From Eutreptiella sp. 'Long Island Sound 2002' (taxonomy: Eukaryota > Euglenozoa > Euglenophyceae > Eutreptiales > Eutreptiaceae): a stretch of DNA of 64,000 nt. Under the pieces are notes generated by a model. It was not told where the DNA came from and did no database searches. It worked only from the letters and a program-made list of their open reading frames with translations. The stretch is from positions 66,153,916-66,217,915 of the forward strand of contig OZ038384.1 of the NCBI GenBank assembly GCA_964036045.1, given 5' to 3'. Shown here one piece after another: positions 20,156-32,875 of this stretch. The position numbers were made by a program, and so were the translations under genes. Within the stretch, counting starts at the first letter, position 1; the number at the start of each line of letters is the position of its first letter.

Positions 20156-21110
20156 CGCTCTCACACCCCTGGCCTGCATTGTGGGCCTGCTATGATGGGG
20201 TAAGCGACCCGACCCGAGGACGCCAGTGTGGCCTATACGGGTCCAACCGGGAAGACCTGGTAAAAATGGTACAACACCGCACACACATACACACATACAC
20301 ACGCATGCACACACACATATGCACACAAATTCACCTCAGCCATTGAGGGGAAGGACACAATGGCTAGTTAGGGTTGCAATAATTTGGGATAATTCAGGCT
20401 CTTAGAAGGGTTCTGGCTGTCTGCTTGCTGATTTTAGGGGTTGTTGGGAGGGAATGCTCAATGCAACAGCACACTTGTGGTAAGTCACCACCACTATTTG
20501 GTGATTGTTGTCTTGTGGTGTCTGCTGGATGTGGGAGTACCGCAGTGAGGTATTGGATGACATCAGTGGGTAGTAGCAGGCACGATGTGCATACTGGTGC
20601 AAAGACCTCACACACCCAGTTTTTCTGGAATAGTTACAGCGCACCCCAGAGGCCTCAAGTCACAGCATAAGGGGAAATCATTGGGCCTGGTTTTAATCCA
20701 AACCCCTGCACGGTGCACACCCTGTGCAGATACTCCCTCTGGGGTCCGAGGTGAGGATGACTTGAAGAGTTTGGGTGGCTATGAGGGGTAGTGTGTTGGC
20801 AGTAGCAGTTGCAAGGGACACCTGCACAGGGATTGGCGTACAGAGGTGCGGTGCAGTCTTATACACTGTTGGCTTCTTCGTTGCAAGAGCCCTTCGAACA
20901 TCCAAAACACCCAGAGCCTGAGAGTGTTGGTGTATACTTATTGCACACAGCATGCTGCATTCGCCTCGGATGCTGTCATTGGTGGCAAAGTTAGCAAGCA
21001 AAAGGAAGACAACATTAGACACGTCGCTGCAGAGCACATCTTTTTCTTTTCTCTTATTTGATACCATGTGGTTCTTGTCACAGTTTTGTCAGTTTACATA
21101 ACACTTGCCG
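20156..21110. other. Upstream region of CSTF1, no other gene
   Basis: A (CA)-rich tract lies at 20278-20330. No convincing TATA box was found. A pyrimidine-rich stretch at 21038-21058 and 'gtcacag' at 21077-21083 could be a 3' splice site of a 5'-UTR intron, but no partner donor is certain. Confidence 0.4.
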
Positions 21111-22346
21111 ATGGCCCTGTTACATGACGCCGCCTGCAAGCAAGCCTTGTATCGGCTCATGGTGGCACAGTTGCAACACGATGGGTATGCGAACGCTGCC
21201 ATGGTTGTGGCATCCGCCACCTCTACGCTCGGGTGTGACGGAGCTGATCTCAACCGGGGGAATCGCCTGCTCGAGCTCGTGCGGAAGGCATGGTCCTTCG
21301 AGCACATTGGGGACAACGTGTCTGGGGAGCTCTTGCAAGGGCTGGACCTGGACAACACACTGCCACGCCCACCTGCGGTCGTGATGCAGGAGTCGCGAGT
21401 CGTGATCCCGCACCTCAAGCCCATCAAAAGCGCAGTCTTCTCCCCCGACGGACAGTACGTTGCAACGGGATGCGCAGATGGGAACACGCGCATGCTCCTT
21501 GCCCACAAGTTGCGGCAGGGCACACAGATGGGCCCGGAGGCCGACGACCACGGCCCCATCGTGCGACTCTATGAGGGCCCAACCCAGGCCATCAACACGC
21601 TCGCCTTCCATCCCGCCAAGCCGCTGCTGTTTGCAGGGTCGCGGGACGGCATGATCCGCGTGTATGAGTACTGCAACACGAACCTGAAGAAGCCGGTGCA
21701 CGTCTACCCTGATACCTTCTCCATCCGCTCCCTCGCCATCCACCCTGCGGGCCGCATGCTGGCCTCTGCAACGGACGACGCAACGTTGCGACTATACGAC
21801 CTCAACAGCCAGAAGGTCTACACCACGCACCAGTCCGACCAGTTTGGCAGCCCTGTGAACCACGTCTGTTACTCGATGGAGGGTCGGCTCATGGGCACAG
21901 CCCACATGGATGGCAGTATCAAGATCTTGGATGTGGCATCGTGCCGCATCAACAACACTCTGTCGCAGGCCCACGGGTCCGCGGAGGTCACCTCTGTGCA
22001 ATTCAGTAAGAGTGGCAAGTACCTGCTGTCCAGTGGTAAGGATGGCCAGACCAAGCTGTGGGATCTCACCAACACCCGCACCCCTCTGAAACACTACTCC
22101 CCGACGCAGAAGGCGTCGACGGCGCAGAGGATTGTGTCCATGTTCTCATTTGACGAGCAGTCCGTAATGGTCATCGACGACGCGGCCCAGGCGGTCAATG
22201 TGCTGGAGAGCATGACGGGAAACATCACGCAAAAGCTGGCGGGGCACACCGGGCTCGTGCGCAACATCACCAGCAGCCCTTGTGAGCTCTTGGTGTTGAC
22301 CTGCTGCGATGACGGTAAGTTACGAGCCTGGCACCAGCCATCCTGA
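21111..22346 (+). CDS. CSTF1: Cleavage stimulation factor subunit 1 (CstF-50 homologue), WD40 protein
   Basis: It would act in the nucleus in the CstF complex, which binds the GU-rich element downstream of the poly(A) site and promotes 3'-end cleavage of pre-mRNA. The N-terminal ~40 residues contain the CstF-50 homodimerisation motif (ALYRLMVAQLQHDGYANAA). A linker follows, then six to seven WD40 repeats (IKSAVFSPDGQYVATGCADG; INTLAFHP...AGSRDGMIRVYEY; IRSLAIHP...TDDATLRLYDL; ...SSGKDGQTKLWDL) and the terminal CCDDGKLRAWHQ blade. At 411 residues it is close to the usual ~430. ATG 21111 sits in a good context (gccgATGg) and precedes all conserved sequence. It is intronless, ends in TGA, and all its ~21 Gln codons are CAA/CAG. 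It is isolated among repeats and is the only conserved host gene seen here. Confidence 0.93.
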   Translation: MALLHDAACKQALYRLMVAQLQHDGYANAAMVVASATSTLGCDGADLNRGNRLLELVRKAWSFEHIGDNVSGELLQGLDLDNTLPRPPAVVMQESRVVIPHLKPIKSAVFSPDGQYVATGCADGNTRMLLAHKLRQGTQMGPEADDHGPIVRLYEGPTQAINTLAFHPAKPLLFAGSRDGMIRVYEYCNTNLKKPVHVYPDTFSIRSLAIHPAGRMLASATDDATLRLYDLNSQKVYTTHQSDQFGSPVNHVCYSMEGRLMGTAHMDGSIKILDVASCRINNTLSQAHGSAEVTSVQFSKSGKYLLSSGKDGQTKLWDLTNTRTPLKHYSPTQKASTAQRIVSMFSFDEQSVMVIDDAAQAVNVLESMTGNITQKLAGHTGLVRNITSSPCELLVLTCCDDGKLRAWHQPS

Positions 22347-25300
22347 AGTGGTTGTTGACTGTGTCCAGCCCGCATTCATTTTTTGAAACCTGAGTGGGTA
22401 GTGACAAATGCCAAGACAATTTGTACAGCCCCCCCCCCCCTTTTCTGGTAATGACGTGTCAGCATGGAGCTTCCAATGGCACATATGCATGCCAGGTCAT
22501 TCGTATGTGGGGCACATTTATGAAATGCTTGCGGCCCTGCAGGGAGTGACTCCCTGTGAATTCCGTCATTGCCAACAGGGGAGTAGACACCACGACGGCA
22601 GAAAGCTGCAATTGTGAGTAGTAGGACCGACAGTCCACTCTTACCCACACAATCACCTCCGGGTGATGTGTCACACGAGGGTGAAAAAAGTATCATATAA
22701 ACATTGAAATGTTTTTTTGAGTGTCATTGGAGTAACGCGCGTGAGAATGAAAAAAAATAGACCAAAATTTTTGTTCAGTGTTAGCGCAAGTGTGAGTGTC
22801 AGCCCAAGTATTCCAGAAAAAGAACACAAAAGCACCCAGTTTGATTTCCACCCCCCTTTTTTGGGGGGGGGGGCGAGACGGCAGGGCTTCTAGGGCTTAT
22901 GTAGCCACTTTGATTTCCATCCCCCCCCTTTTGGGGGTCCATGAGACGGCAGGGGGTAACCACTTTGCCCAGATTTTGGGCCCCAAGATGCTGAGGGTTA
23001 TACAGCCACTTTGATTTCCAACCCCTTTTCCTATGGTCCCCGACACAGCACAGGTGATGTAGCCACTTTGGCCACATTTGCGCCCCACCCAGAATTAACT
23101 CCCGCCAATCCCTACGTGGAACGTCAGGGGCATGAGCATGGTCCAGGGTTGGTTCCCTAGTGCGCTCAATAGTGATCTCCATGTCTTGTCACCGTCTTTT
23201 GGCTGTTTGTTTTGTGTATTTCATTTCTAGAGGGGGTTGATGGATGCTCAAGGACATCCATGACCTCTGTCAAATACCACAATGCTTGCATGGCAGTGTT
23301 AGTGATTCCAATATTGTGTCACAAGACACAGTCACTGCGGTTTCTTCTTAGCCCCAAAAGCAGATTGTGGCACTACATCTTTTCCTCAAATGGCATTGTG
23401 GAAAAAGAATGGCACATGTGTGCTTTAGTTCGCCCAGCCTACATTTGTGCCCTATGTGATTGCAAGAGGTAATTGTGGTGCATACACATGTGGTCGGGCT
23501 TTTTGCTTGGGTACTACGGATTGTCTTGAGGTGGGTCTCTCAGGACACAAATACTTGGTGTCATCCTGCTGCTAATGGAGTGTCTATTACACCTCCCACT
23601 GTTGCTCATGACAATGGTAACACCACGGCACCGGTGGTACCTCCATCCCGCCCCAAAAAGGTGCGCAAGGGTCGCATAGGAGTAGACGCTCGTGTGCCTA
23701 CGACCACTCGCACCACACGTTCTGCCCATGCAAAGCGGCATCCTGCACCAAAGGATTTTTGCTATCTTTCCATCGGGGATTGAACCTTGGCCAAAAGTTC
23801 ACGATGCACAACCCCCCTTTGCGACCCCGTCTTCAAGGAAAAGGGTTACAAGCCTGGAACAACGACCGCCACGTTTGTGCCTACCAAGAGGTGTTTTGGT
23901 GTACAAGTAAGGTCCTTGAGCCAAGGGCTTGGTTCCAGGCATTGCAATGGTGCACACACCTTAAGTAGCGCATGGACATTTGTGATGTCACTCCATCCCC
24001 CAATAGTGGCACCCCATAGGACCGCGCACCATTGGTAATTTTCAACGCGGTATTTTGTCAAAAATTGCCAAGCATGCCAAATGAGGCCAAAAACATCTAA
24101 AAACGCGAACACATAAGTCATACGACTGGTCACAAGTGGATGGGGATGGTCCCAATGACTGGTTTGGATTGTCCACAGCTGAGATACAACGATATCACAG
24201 TTTTCAAAACGCGCAAAGTGCGAAGCCTTCAGGATTCCAACATTTGGATGGTTGGTGCTACAGCTATCAAGCAATTGTTGCACACAAGCCCCAAAGCAAT
24301 TTTGGGCAAGTTTGCCCCTGATTGCGTGCTGGTGGGCTTTCTGAGGCGCATTTACGACACCGTGAATGGTGCACGCTAGCTGCAATGTCCATTTTTTGGG
24401 GGGTTGTGTTGTTCCTCCCCTCTTCCCCAACACTATAGCAACGAATGTGTAGTGCATTGCATTTTGAGGTGCAATGTATCCCATGTTCATTGGTTCCCTC
24501 TCAACCCCGTTTCTCTCCTTGCTCTCCTACTCTTTCTACCCCTTGCACTCGACAACTAATTTTTGGTACGTTATGTTTGACCCTTCCTTCTTCATTGAAT
24601 CCTTGAATTAGTCCTTTGTGATTGTGCTATTTTCCTTTTTCATTGAATCATCAAACCAATTTTTGTTCAATTGTTGTGCGGTGTATCCCATGGTCCCTTC
24701 TACCCATGTTATCATCCCTCTGTGCCATGCCTCAATTGCCGTGCCCATGCCTGGAGTACCCAAAAATGTCCGTGGGAGTGAGTTTGTCTCACTTCACCTC
24801 TCCAAGTAGCCACGGTGGCCGGGTTGGATTTTTTGTACCTTAGCCCTCACACTGACACTCAAAAAAGCATTCAAGGGTTGCATCGCACTGGCACTCCGAA
24901 AGATATGAAATATGTATGGGCACTTTCCCAGGGGGTGATTCCAACGCAAAGTCCGCGCTTTTTTGTTTTTTGCTATTTTTCTCTAAAAAGTCGTTCCGGA
25001 GGGATGGGTATGTTTTCCTTTTTAGATTCTCCAAGAAAAGGCCGTTTCGGAGACATTTAGGTCATGAGGGGGGGGGGTAGGAGACCATATTTTTCAGTTG
25101 GGGAGCCAAACTTTTTGGCATTTTGCGGTGTGGAGGGTTTTTTTAGCTACTAAGCTGCATGCGCGAGGCATGCTCCATAAATACCTAAGGGCATTGCTCC
25201 AACATGTTGTCCCTTCATCCAAAGGTGGAAAGTGGTCATTTTATTCAGTTTAATGTGTTGAATCCAAAAATGAAGGTGTTACGGCTCTAGAAAGCAATAT

Positions 25301-27341
25301 GTAAGAGAAATTGTCCATTTAGTATTGCAAGATGGTCTGGGGCATTTGTTCAACCGTGAACGGTGCCCGTGTAGCACACCGCCAAAGGCCACCACCAAAG
25401 TATTTGGACAATTTCTCTCATATGTTGTTCCATTGGGCCGTAATTCCTCAAATTGATAAAGTGGCCAATTTTCATTTTTTGATGAATTGACGACATGTTG
25501 GACCAAGGGCGGTAGCAAGGATCGGGTGCCCTTGACACACCGAAAGAGGCAGAGTTTTTTCAAAAATGGGCCGAGTTGCGGGCTTCGCCGTGACCCACCA
25601 CTATTTCCAAACAGCCAAGGACCTTGTTTTTTGGATTCTCCACCTCCAACATAGATCTCAACGAACGTTTTAGCACAATCCATACCAACATCGAGATAAA
25701 AATCCAACAACGGCCGAACGAATCGGATTTTGTGTCGTTTTGGCCACAATCCTCCCCACCTCCCCGGGAAAATGCCGGTATGCATATAATCGCTGCTCTA
25801 CACCCTCCTCCTTGTGTGTGGGGTTGGCTTTGGATTGGGATCGTGGGAAGACAATGGGAATAAGCATACAAAAAAGCATTGAGTAACATAGATGCAATTG
25901 TGGTGTTGAAAGGTTGTCCCTACGAGTAAGGGGGTAGGTTGGAATTGGATGTGAGATCATTGTCACGCCATGAAATTTGATAGGGCATTACACCTCTTTG
26001 GATGGCAAATAAAGGGGGACATGCTATGATGTGGTACGCCTCAAAACATGGTTGGTAGGGTACCCATGTCTCTCGCGGGCCAAAATGTGGGCAAAGTGGC
26101 GACATCACCCCTGCCCTCTCGGGGGACCCAAGCTCTCATGGCGGGGATGAAATCACAAGTGCACCTTACACCTGCCTTCTTGGGGGCCCCAATGTGGTCA
26201 AAGTGGTGGCCTGGAGTGTAGGCGGCAAGTCGGGAGGTGCCCTTCTAGATTTGTGCATGTTGTGGCCGGAAACCAGTGTTTTTCACCCGAAACGGCCCAA
26301 CCAAAGTGGGGAACCCCCATATCCACACATAGCCTAGAGGCACACGCCCAGAAGACACAACCAAGTGTGGCAAGCTGGAAATTCTAACCAGGGAGCCCAC
26401 TCCACCTTTCTAGCACAACTATCCCACCTCTGGACGTTGCCGCACAAATTATGTCATTCAACACAAGTAGCGACCAAGAGATGTTATGTGCATCCATGGC
26501 AACTATTTTTGGATGTTTAGATACCCTTGGACTTTTTGTGGATTTCGGGGTTGGTCATGTGTCAATGATGGTGCAAATCCTCACCAACCACCTCACCAGG
26601 CGCAACCTCCCCAACAACGACCAGGCCAGCTAGAGTACAAGAGGGCAACAATCACTACCCCTGTAATGGGCATCCCCAGAGGGGCATGCAAGAAAACACG
26701 TTACATCCTCAAACTCACACTTTATAGTTTTGAAGTCTACTTTACGAAATGTCGAGGCGGATTGTTATGCGGCACAAATTTAGGTCACAGTGAGAAAAAC
26801 AAACTAAAACGGTTGGGAGGGGTGTCAATTAGATCACTGAGATACGGGACATTTTTTTCAACAAAAAAAATGCTGGAGTGTCCAGTGGTCAGCCAAATTA
26901 CACATCTACATATTATGGCTAGTGCGGCTCCACCATAAATTTTGTTATTTTTAGTTTGATGCAACCCAAATGTCCCGACATCCCCAATTTTGCTCATTTT
27001 GACGACCAATGTTTCAGCAAGAGATTTTTTTCTTAGTGTGATGCTACCCATGTGTCTAGATGGGTACTATCCATCCATCTGCCGTTTGTTGCCCGCCAAC
27101 TGCCGTTCATTACCCTCCAACCGCCATCGGTTAAGTGCCCACTGCCGTTGGCTACCCTCCTCATTTTTTGACTAAAGATATCTTGTCCACTAAGAAGTGT
27201 CTTGCCGGGAAAAGAAAGAATGGTCGTTGGAGATTCCACCACCGCATCATGTAAAGTCGAACATGGATTTTTCTTCGCTTCTCATTGTGTTTGTTGTCGC
27301 TTCTTCATGGACGCGGCTGGGGTCGTGGGTTGGTGCTTCGC
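22347..27341. other. Long lower-GC region, no gene recognised
   Basis: Apart from short repeats this region holds nothing identifiable. At 22840-23080 there are three units around 'gtagccactttgatttcca'. A reverse-oriented relative lies near 26090-26205 ('caaagtggcgacatcacc'). Poly-C or poly-G tracts occur at 22429-22440, 22862-22872 and 25068-25077. Frames of 60-214 codons occur on both strands without domains or composition bias. Confidence 0.5.
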
Positions 27342-27806
27342 CTAGTACCTTTGTGCTTGTTGTCTTTTTGCCATGTCTTCCTTCGTTTGCCTTTGCCTTT
27401 GCCATTGCCCCCGGACGTGGTGGAAGGATTCGACCACCCGAGAATGTGTTTGCCGCGATGTGCTTGAGGATCCTCGACGCCCCCCTTTTTGTGTACAATG
27501 ATTAGTAGAACGAGTTGAAGACCGTGACAAAAATTGCTCTTGTGAACGTCCCCGCTTTGGTTCTTTTGGGTTCTTCTTGTCATGCTCCTCTTGTAGGATC
27601 AACGAGGGCAGCAATAGAGCACCGCGTGATGCCACTCGGTCTTGAATCGGTAAGCTTCGTTGTACATCTTCAAGTAAGATGGCACGAGGGATAGTGGCAT
27701 TTTGAATCTCCGTGTCACGCTTGGTTTGCTTCGTGATCTCAAATGTTTTCCATTTTTCAATGGATTTCTCCGCCACAAGCTCGATGCGTTTGCTTTGCTT
27801 CAACAA
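27342..27806 (-). CDS. Unrecognised minus-strand frame, Lys/Arg/Glu-rich
   Basis: About 154 codons, highly charged. The start (LLKQSKRIELVAEKSIEKWK) could be a coiled coil, and the latter half is Arg/Ser/Gln-rich. It lacks domains I can name. Charged coiled-coil segments like this occur in the accessory proteins of some DNA transposons, but that is speculation. It may equally be a chance frame. Confidence 0.2.
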   Translation of the reverse strand: MLKQSKRIELVAEKSIEKWKTFEITKQTKRDTEIQNATIPRAILLEDVQRSLPIQDRVASRGALLLPSLILQEEHDKKNPKEPKRGRSQEQFLSRSSTRSTNHCTQKGGRRGSSSTSRQTHSRVVESFHHVRGQWQRQRQTKEDMAKRQQAQRY

Positions 27807-28635
27807 GTTGCCTCACGGCTTCTTTCTTTTGAATGTAGTTACCTTCAGGTCCGTCTTCCTCCATCATTTGAAACACAGATTTTTCATTCGGGAACGACTT
27901 CTCGATTTCTTTACGTTCTTTCTTGAGATCCCAAGTATTGTCTACTCCTTTTGTTCAAGGTCTATGATTTGGCACTAAATATTTGAACTTCTTGTCGTAG
28001 ACGGCCGAGTGGACCTCCCGGTGATAGTCTTCAGTGGCAGCCACTTGAAAGAGCTCTCCTAGATGGCGAATGGGCGTGTACTCGGGTCAGGAGAACGTTG
28101 TCTCGATGCTATTCTAGCTTTGCTTGTGCGTTGTGCTTGTTGCGTAGCCATTCCACACTTTGCAAATAGAGAACCACTTTCCATACATGGACCCGGTGCA
28201 TTACTTAAGTTCCTGTTTTTTTTTGGAGACTTGGTGAATGACGGTTTCGAACTCCACTCCCAAGATGCAAACGTCCACTTCACACTCTCAACCACAATGG
28301 CTCTCAAACCAAAGCGTTGGGAACAAAAAAGGAAGCTTACTGAGTGTCCGGTAGGTGCATGTTTTGGCACGAAATGTGCCCTCTTGAACCTAAGAGCAAC
28401 CATATGTGCAAAGGTGCACGGGACACAAATAACATCCCTTGAACGACGAAATCACATGGGGGGGAAAATTATGGAAAACTCCACCCCGCCCCCCTTATGA
28501 AAAGTATTGATGTGTGGGGGGCCTCCCTCCGTGGGTCGCCCCGCGTCCATATAATGTGCCAGAACAAGGAGTTCGTTTTGAAACGGGATCTCCGGTGCAC
28601 TGGTGGTTGGGTGAAGCTAATGCGCACACTTATCA

Positions 28636-29760
28636 GCATTGGTGCACCCAAGCAAGAGAATGCCAAGCGTGCTTGAAAACCAATTTTTGAACGTTTGTGG
28701 AGCCCTCAACTTCCCCAGTATTGTGAATGTTTTCCACCAACGGCACTTGCCAATTTGTATTTATTGGCCAAAACTCACAAACAATTTTCCTTCGCGAAGG
28801 AAATGGCCAGCCATCTTGCCCCATTGTTGGCCTTTTGAAATGGGGCACCACACCCACCTCAAAAGTGTTTAGCACCGTTGGAACAATTCTCTCACAATGC
28901 GATGGAGCGGATGATCCCGCGGAAAGTCCATTGAAAGATACAAATGATCGTTTGTTGTGCATTCAACATATGAATGAATCGCATGCACCACATGCAAATG
29001 ACTTAGTCATGTCGAAATCTGATTTTGATTCAATGTACGCTAACATCACATGGCAAGATATGAGTGACACTGGATGGCGAGTGTATTGCTTTGACTTGTC
29101 CCATGCAAGTACTTTCCTTACGTTGGAGGAAAAGGAATTTGCTTCGTTCATGTTTATTTTGCTTACTTGTGAACAATTGGATGCATTTGCATTGCGATTT
29201 CCTTTTGCTTGAATCCTGTACTCACCTATGCCATCTGGTGCGGAGTTTATGTTGCATATTGTGGTTACACGTTGTTGTTCTGTAGCTCTCGGTTGGGGGA
29301 TTTTCCTCTAACTCGTGGGTTTTGCAATGGGCACCAATTGTGCACAACATGGTTTCGGGATGTTGCGCTTTGAATGGCAACACAAACAAGCACGAGCACC
29401 AACACTCCAAAACCCATTTTACTCTCACCGCTTCATTGATGATGGGTTGGTATTTCATAACAAACGAAATGCGGAGTTTCTCAAATGCCATTTCGCCTTT
29501 ATATATCCCCCAGATTTATGTTTTGAGTTTACCACATTCGCCGAACCAAAAGATAGTGAATTCCTTGACTTATTGTTCATTTCCCTAAACCCTCTTCTGT
29601 ACACGGTGTGCTTTAAGATAACCCACGCATAGGTACAATTGTATACTATTCAATTCCGACAAACCAACACGGTGCATGAAAGGTGAATGCGTGCACTAGT
29701 TGAGGTGGAACAATAGGAGAATTGGCTATGAATTGTATTGCAAGCATATATGTGGGGCAT
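28636..29760 (+). pseudogene. Penelope-like element reverse transcriptase, decayed
   Basis: Fragments of a Penelope-type RT occur in order. HLPICIYWPKL...RRKWPAI (28741-28812) resembles the LPKLHK...RPI motif. SKSDFDSMYANI (about 29013-29048) resembles DFS-LYTNI. GFAMGTNCA (29321-29347), FIDDGLVF (29433-29456, for YIDD) and YPPDLCFEF...FLDLLFIS (29506-29584) complete the core. The frame shifts near 28850. TGA occurs at 29210 and again near 29686, TAA at 29310, and TAG at 29630. The TAA lies where relatives have Gln, three residues before the Gly of G-x-x-MGT. No GIY-YIG endonuclease was found downstream. This is a dead copy. Confidence 0.65.
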
Positions 29761-32335
29761 TAATGATGCTACGGGTACCCTCATCTGCTTGGTCTCATGT
29801 GCCTCTACGGTGAGAAGATCGTTCCAAGTATGTTGAGTACTGCATCAACTGCGTTAGATTGCGCACGTGTTGCGTGTTCTGTACCATTGGTCCTTGCACA
29901 TGTGATACTCGTATTTTACGGCCAAAATGGCTGCCCTGGTGTAGAGTTTCATTCCCAATCTGATTTTGCCGTTTACTTTGTGGCTAATGCCTTGTGGACG
30001 GCTTTCTTTCCGGCAATGTGGCTAAAAAGAAAAAACCATGCGGAGTGTGGCGCGGTATGCAGCAGACACGAGAGAAGCAGAATGAAAGGGCAAGAGTAAG
30101 CTCTTGCAGAATGCTGTCCATCACGCTTTCTTTTTCTGATGGAAAGGTTCAATTGTTTGCTACTATAATATTGCGCTATGCCTACGATTGACAGCAAGCG
30201 GAGATATAAGTACCATGGCAACCACTTTTGGATGATTTGATAACCTTGATTGTTTTTTTGATTTTTTGGATGGCCATGTGTAAGTGATGCAATCATTTTG
30301 CAACGTAACAGAGGTGCAAGTCAGCCCCCAACCTACATATTTCACAAGGGGTATGAGGGTGTATTTTTGCATGATACCCCCCCAATAGGAGTTTTCCCAT
30401 CCACGGGATGTTATTGTTATTATTGTTATTGTTATTGGTGTCCCATGCACTTTTGTAATTATGGCTGCTTTTGGCTTGAAAAGGGCACATTTTGTGCCGA
30501 AATGCGTGCCGACTAGACACTCATGGACACTCGGTCGTCTTGTGTGTTTTGCCCTTGTGGTTGAGGGTGTGAATTGGACATTTACATCTTAGGACTGGGG
30601 TGCACTTGTTCTAACACTCAAAGAGATTTCAAGTTTACATCTGCCCCCCCCCCTCTCTCTCTCTCTCGGGGGGAAAGTTTTTGGCCAACTTTGGTTGTTT
30701 TAGCAAGTCGCTGCCCTGGTTGCCTCATTGGTGCCCCGCGAGTGTCGTGGTGGTGGTGGGGTATATGGGGTATATTTGGAAAGCCCTTGAAGAGGGGCAT
30801 GGAGGTAAACTTGCGGTACTGACAATATGTCTGAGATTTTCGTCCGCTTTGGACGGTGTGTGTTGCCTGCGTTTTTGTCAACATGCAGCTTCCTTGTCTA
30901 CCCATAAATTCACACCACGTGTTGTTGCTTCTCCAGATGCACCACAGAAGACTTTGTCTCGCAACAGAGCACACTCTAGGGGTGAACCGAGAGGATGCCT
31001 CGTGCGCGGTGCAGGCGCACGCTGCGACTTTAGCCCAGCTGGCGGAACCATGGAGTGTTGCCCATGCGGTGATACGAGATTTAGCATCACAAATGGGTGG
31101 CCAATGGTTGTGGTTTGGTGGAATAATCAACATCGGGGTGTAAGAGTAGACAGTGCACCTCGTGCATTCAAAAGTATCCGGGTGACTATGTTTTGCCTCC
31201 TTTGCTTTCCACAGGAAACATGGCAACGAATGCAAACCTTTTATCTCTAGGCAATACTGCCTTTTACCTAAGAGGCACAACAGGGGAACGTGTGCTTGCC
31301 ACTATTGTGGGCCTCTTATCCTTCCAGGAGTGTGTCGCCATCAGCTCCCAGCGTTCAGGCCATACGTAGCTTCACTGTGATTGCCCCGTGGAGCGTCTCA
31401 CATTCCCCATCGTGTGCGCGGAGTCCCGCCCTTCCGAATGTTGTCCCTCCCCACCACCTACTGCTGTCATGGAGTCCGGAGCAGTCACGGCCGACGGTCA
31501 AGATTGTCTTGAGACTGAGAGCCTCAACATTGCGTTGCAGGATGACACCAAACATTTTCAAGTTGCACTTATCATTTCCCAAACCCCCTTGGGTCAAATC
31601 TCTGTTTGAAAAAGTTGTGTAGTACATCGGTAAGTGACACGTCTACCAAAGCGCGCGGTGCGGGCGTGCGGTGCGTTGAGGCACCCTTCTTGGACTCACG
31701 TGATTTGTCGCCCTTTAGTGCCTACGCAAGGCCTCGTACTCGTGGTTCGCAAAAACCTGCATGTGCCCACAAAGAGCACCAAAGCCCGCCCGCTACCGAG
31801 GCTACTGCTTTTGCAGTTCAAATTCGCCACTAGGGCTTCGCAGGCACGGAGGTTGTAGAATTGGGTAAATTTGAAGAAGTATGTCCTTGTCCACAAACAG
31901 GGTGATAGCTACCCCAATGGGGCGCGAGCCTTGCCCGAAAAAGGCAATGCAGCCAATGATGATGATTCAGAATAAACATGATTCAACGGTGCAGTGCTTT
32001 GTTCGTGTGCACCCTTCAATGTGCAGCCCCTTGCTGAAACATGTGACCACCTACCCCCAGCAGCCCATACATTTTGTGAAATGGCCTTATCTCACAAAAT
32101 CCAAAAAAACACACACACACCCTATGTAGTGACATTTTTGCACATTGAAGCAATCCTTGTAAAACATCCCAAAAACCGCCAGAACGCACAAAGTTGGCAG
32201 GCCATGAATGTCCCTGAGAGACAGATCTATTTAGGTGTCACCCGAGTGCACTTGTGTGACACGTGTCAACACCTGTGCGAAACTTCCCCCATCATCCCCT
32301 CCCGCCTTGCACATTTACCCTTGTGTATGGTAATT
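29761..32335. other. No gene recognised
   Basis: Lower-GC DNA with a (tat/tgt) repeat at 30410-30440 and (CT)n at 30653-30666. The frame at 30856-31143 (95 codons) has balanced composition but matches nothing I know. No other structure was supported. Confidence 0.4.
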
Positions 32336-32660
32336 CGTGTCATTTTTTTTACGGTAAATGCGTGTGACAAAAAATTCGTCTAGTCATGTAATTTTTTTCG
32401 CGGTAAGTTGTGTAAGCCCGTCACACGCATTGCCGTAAAAAAAGAATTGCACAAGTAGATGAGTTTTTTTGTACATGCATTGACCGCAAAATTTCACAAT
32501 GTGACGATTTTTTTGTTGCACGCATTTACCGCAAAAAAATTTACACAACTTAACGCAAAGAAAAAAGCACCATGTGAAAAAATTTTCCTACACGCGTTTA
32601 CCGCAAAAGGAGAAAAAGTTACACAAGCTGACCGCAAAGAAACAAGTACTGATTTTACTG
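32336..32660. repeat. Cluster of inverted and direct repeats around 'acgcatttaccgcaaaa'
   Basis: The motif appears in plus orientation near 32475, 32517, 32592 and 32625 and in minus orientation ('ggtaaatgcgtgtgacaaaa' near 32342 and 'gcggtaagttgtgtaa' near 32400). The units can fold on each other. On the plus strand they read as LHAFTAK-like heptapeptides from 32459 to 32683, probably without meaning. Confidence 0.6.
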
Positions 32661-32875
32661 AAAATGCATGCCTAATCAGGTAATGTGTCCAATTGTGGGC
32701 CACTTACGATCCCCCCCCCGCGCTTGGCGCTAGTGGCCCCCGAGAATGCTGGGGTGGCATAGCACCTCCGCCCTCTTTTGGGCCCCCGAGAAGGGAGGGG
32801 TGAGGTGGCCACTTCTGATTTTGTCCCCCTGTGCAAGGCGGTCCTTAAGGACGCAATTTTTTTTGTTATGGTTAG

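Noticed and set aside
22315-22346. Splice donor GGTAAGT ending the last CSTF1 exon
   Set aside because: The uninterrupted reading GKLRAWHQ matches the expected final WD40 blade and ends at a stop, so the sequence is exonic.
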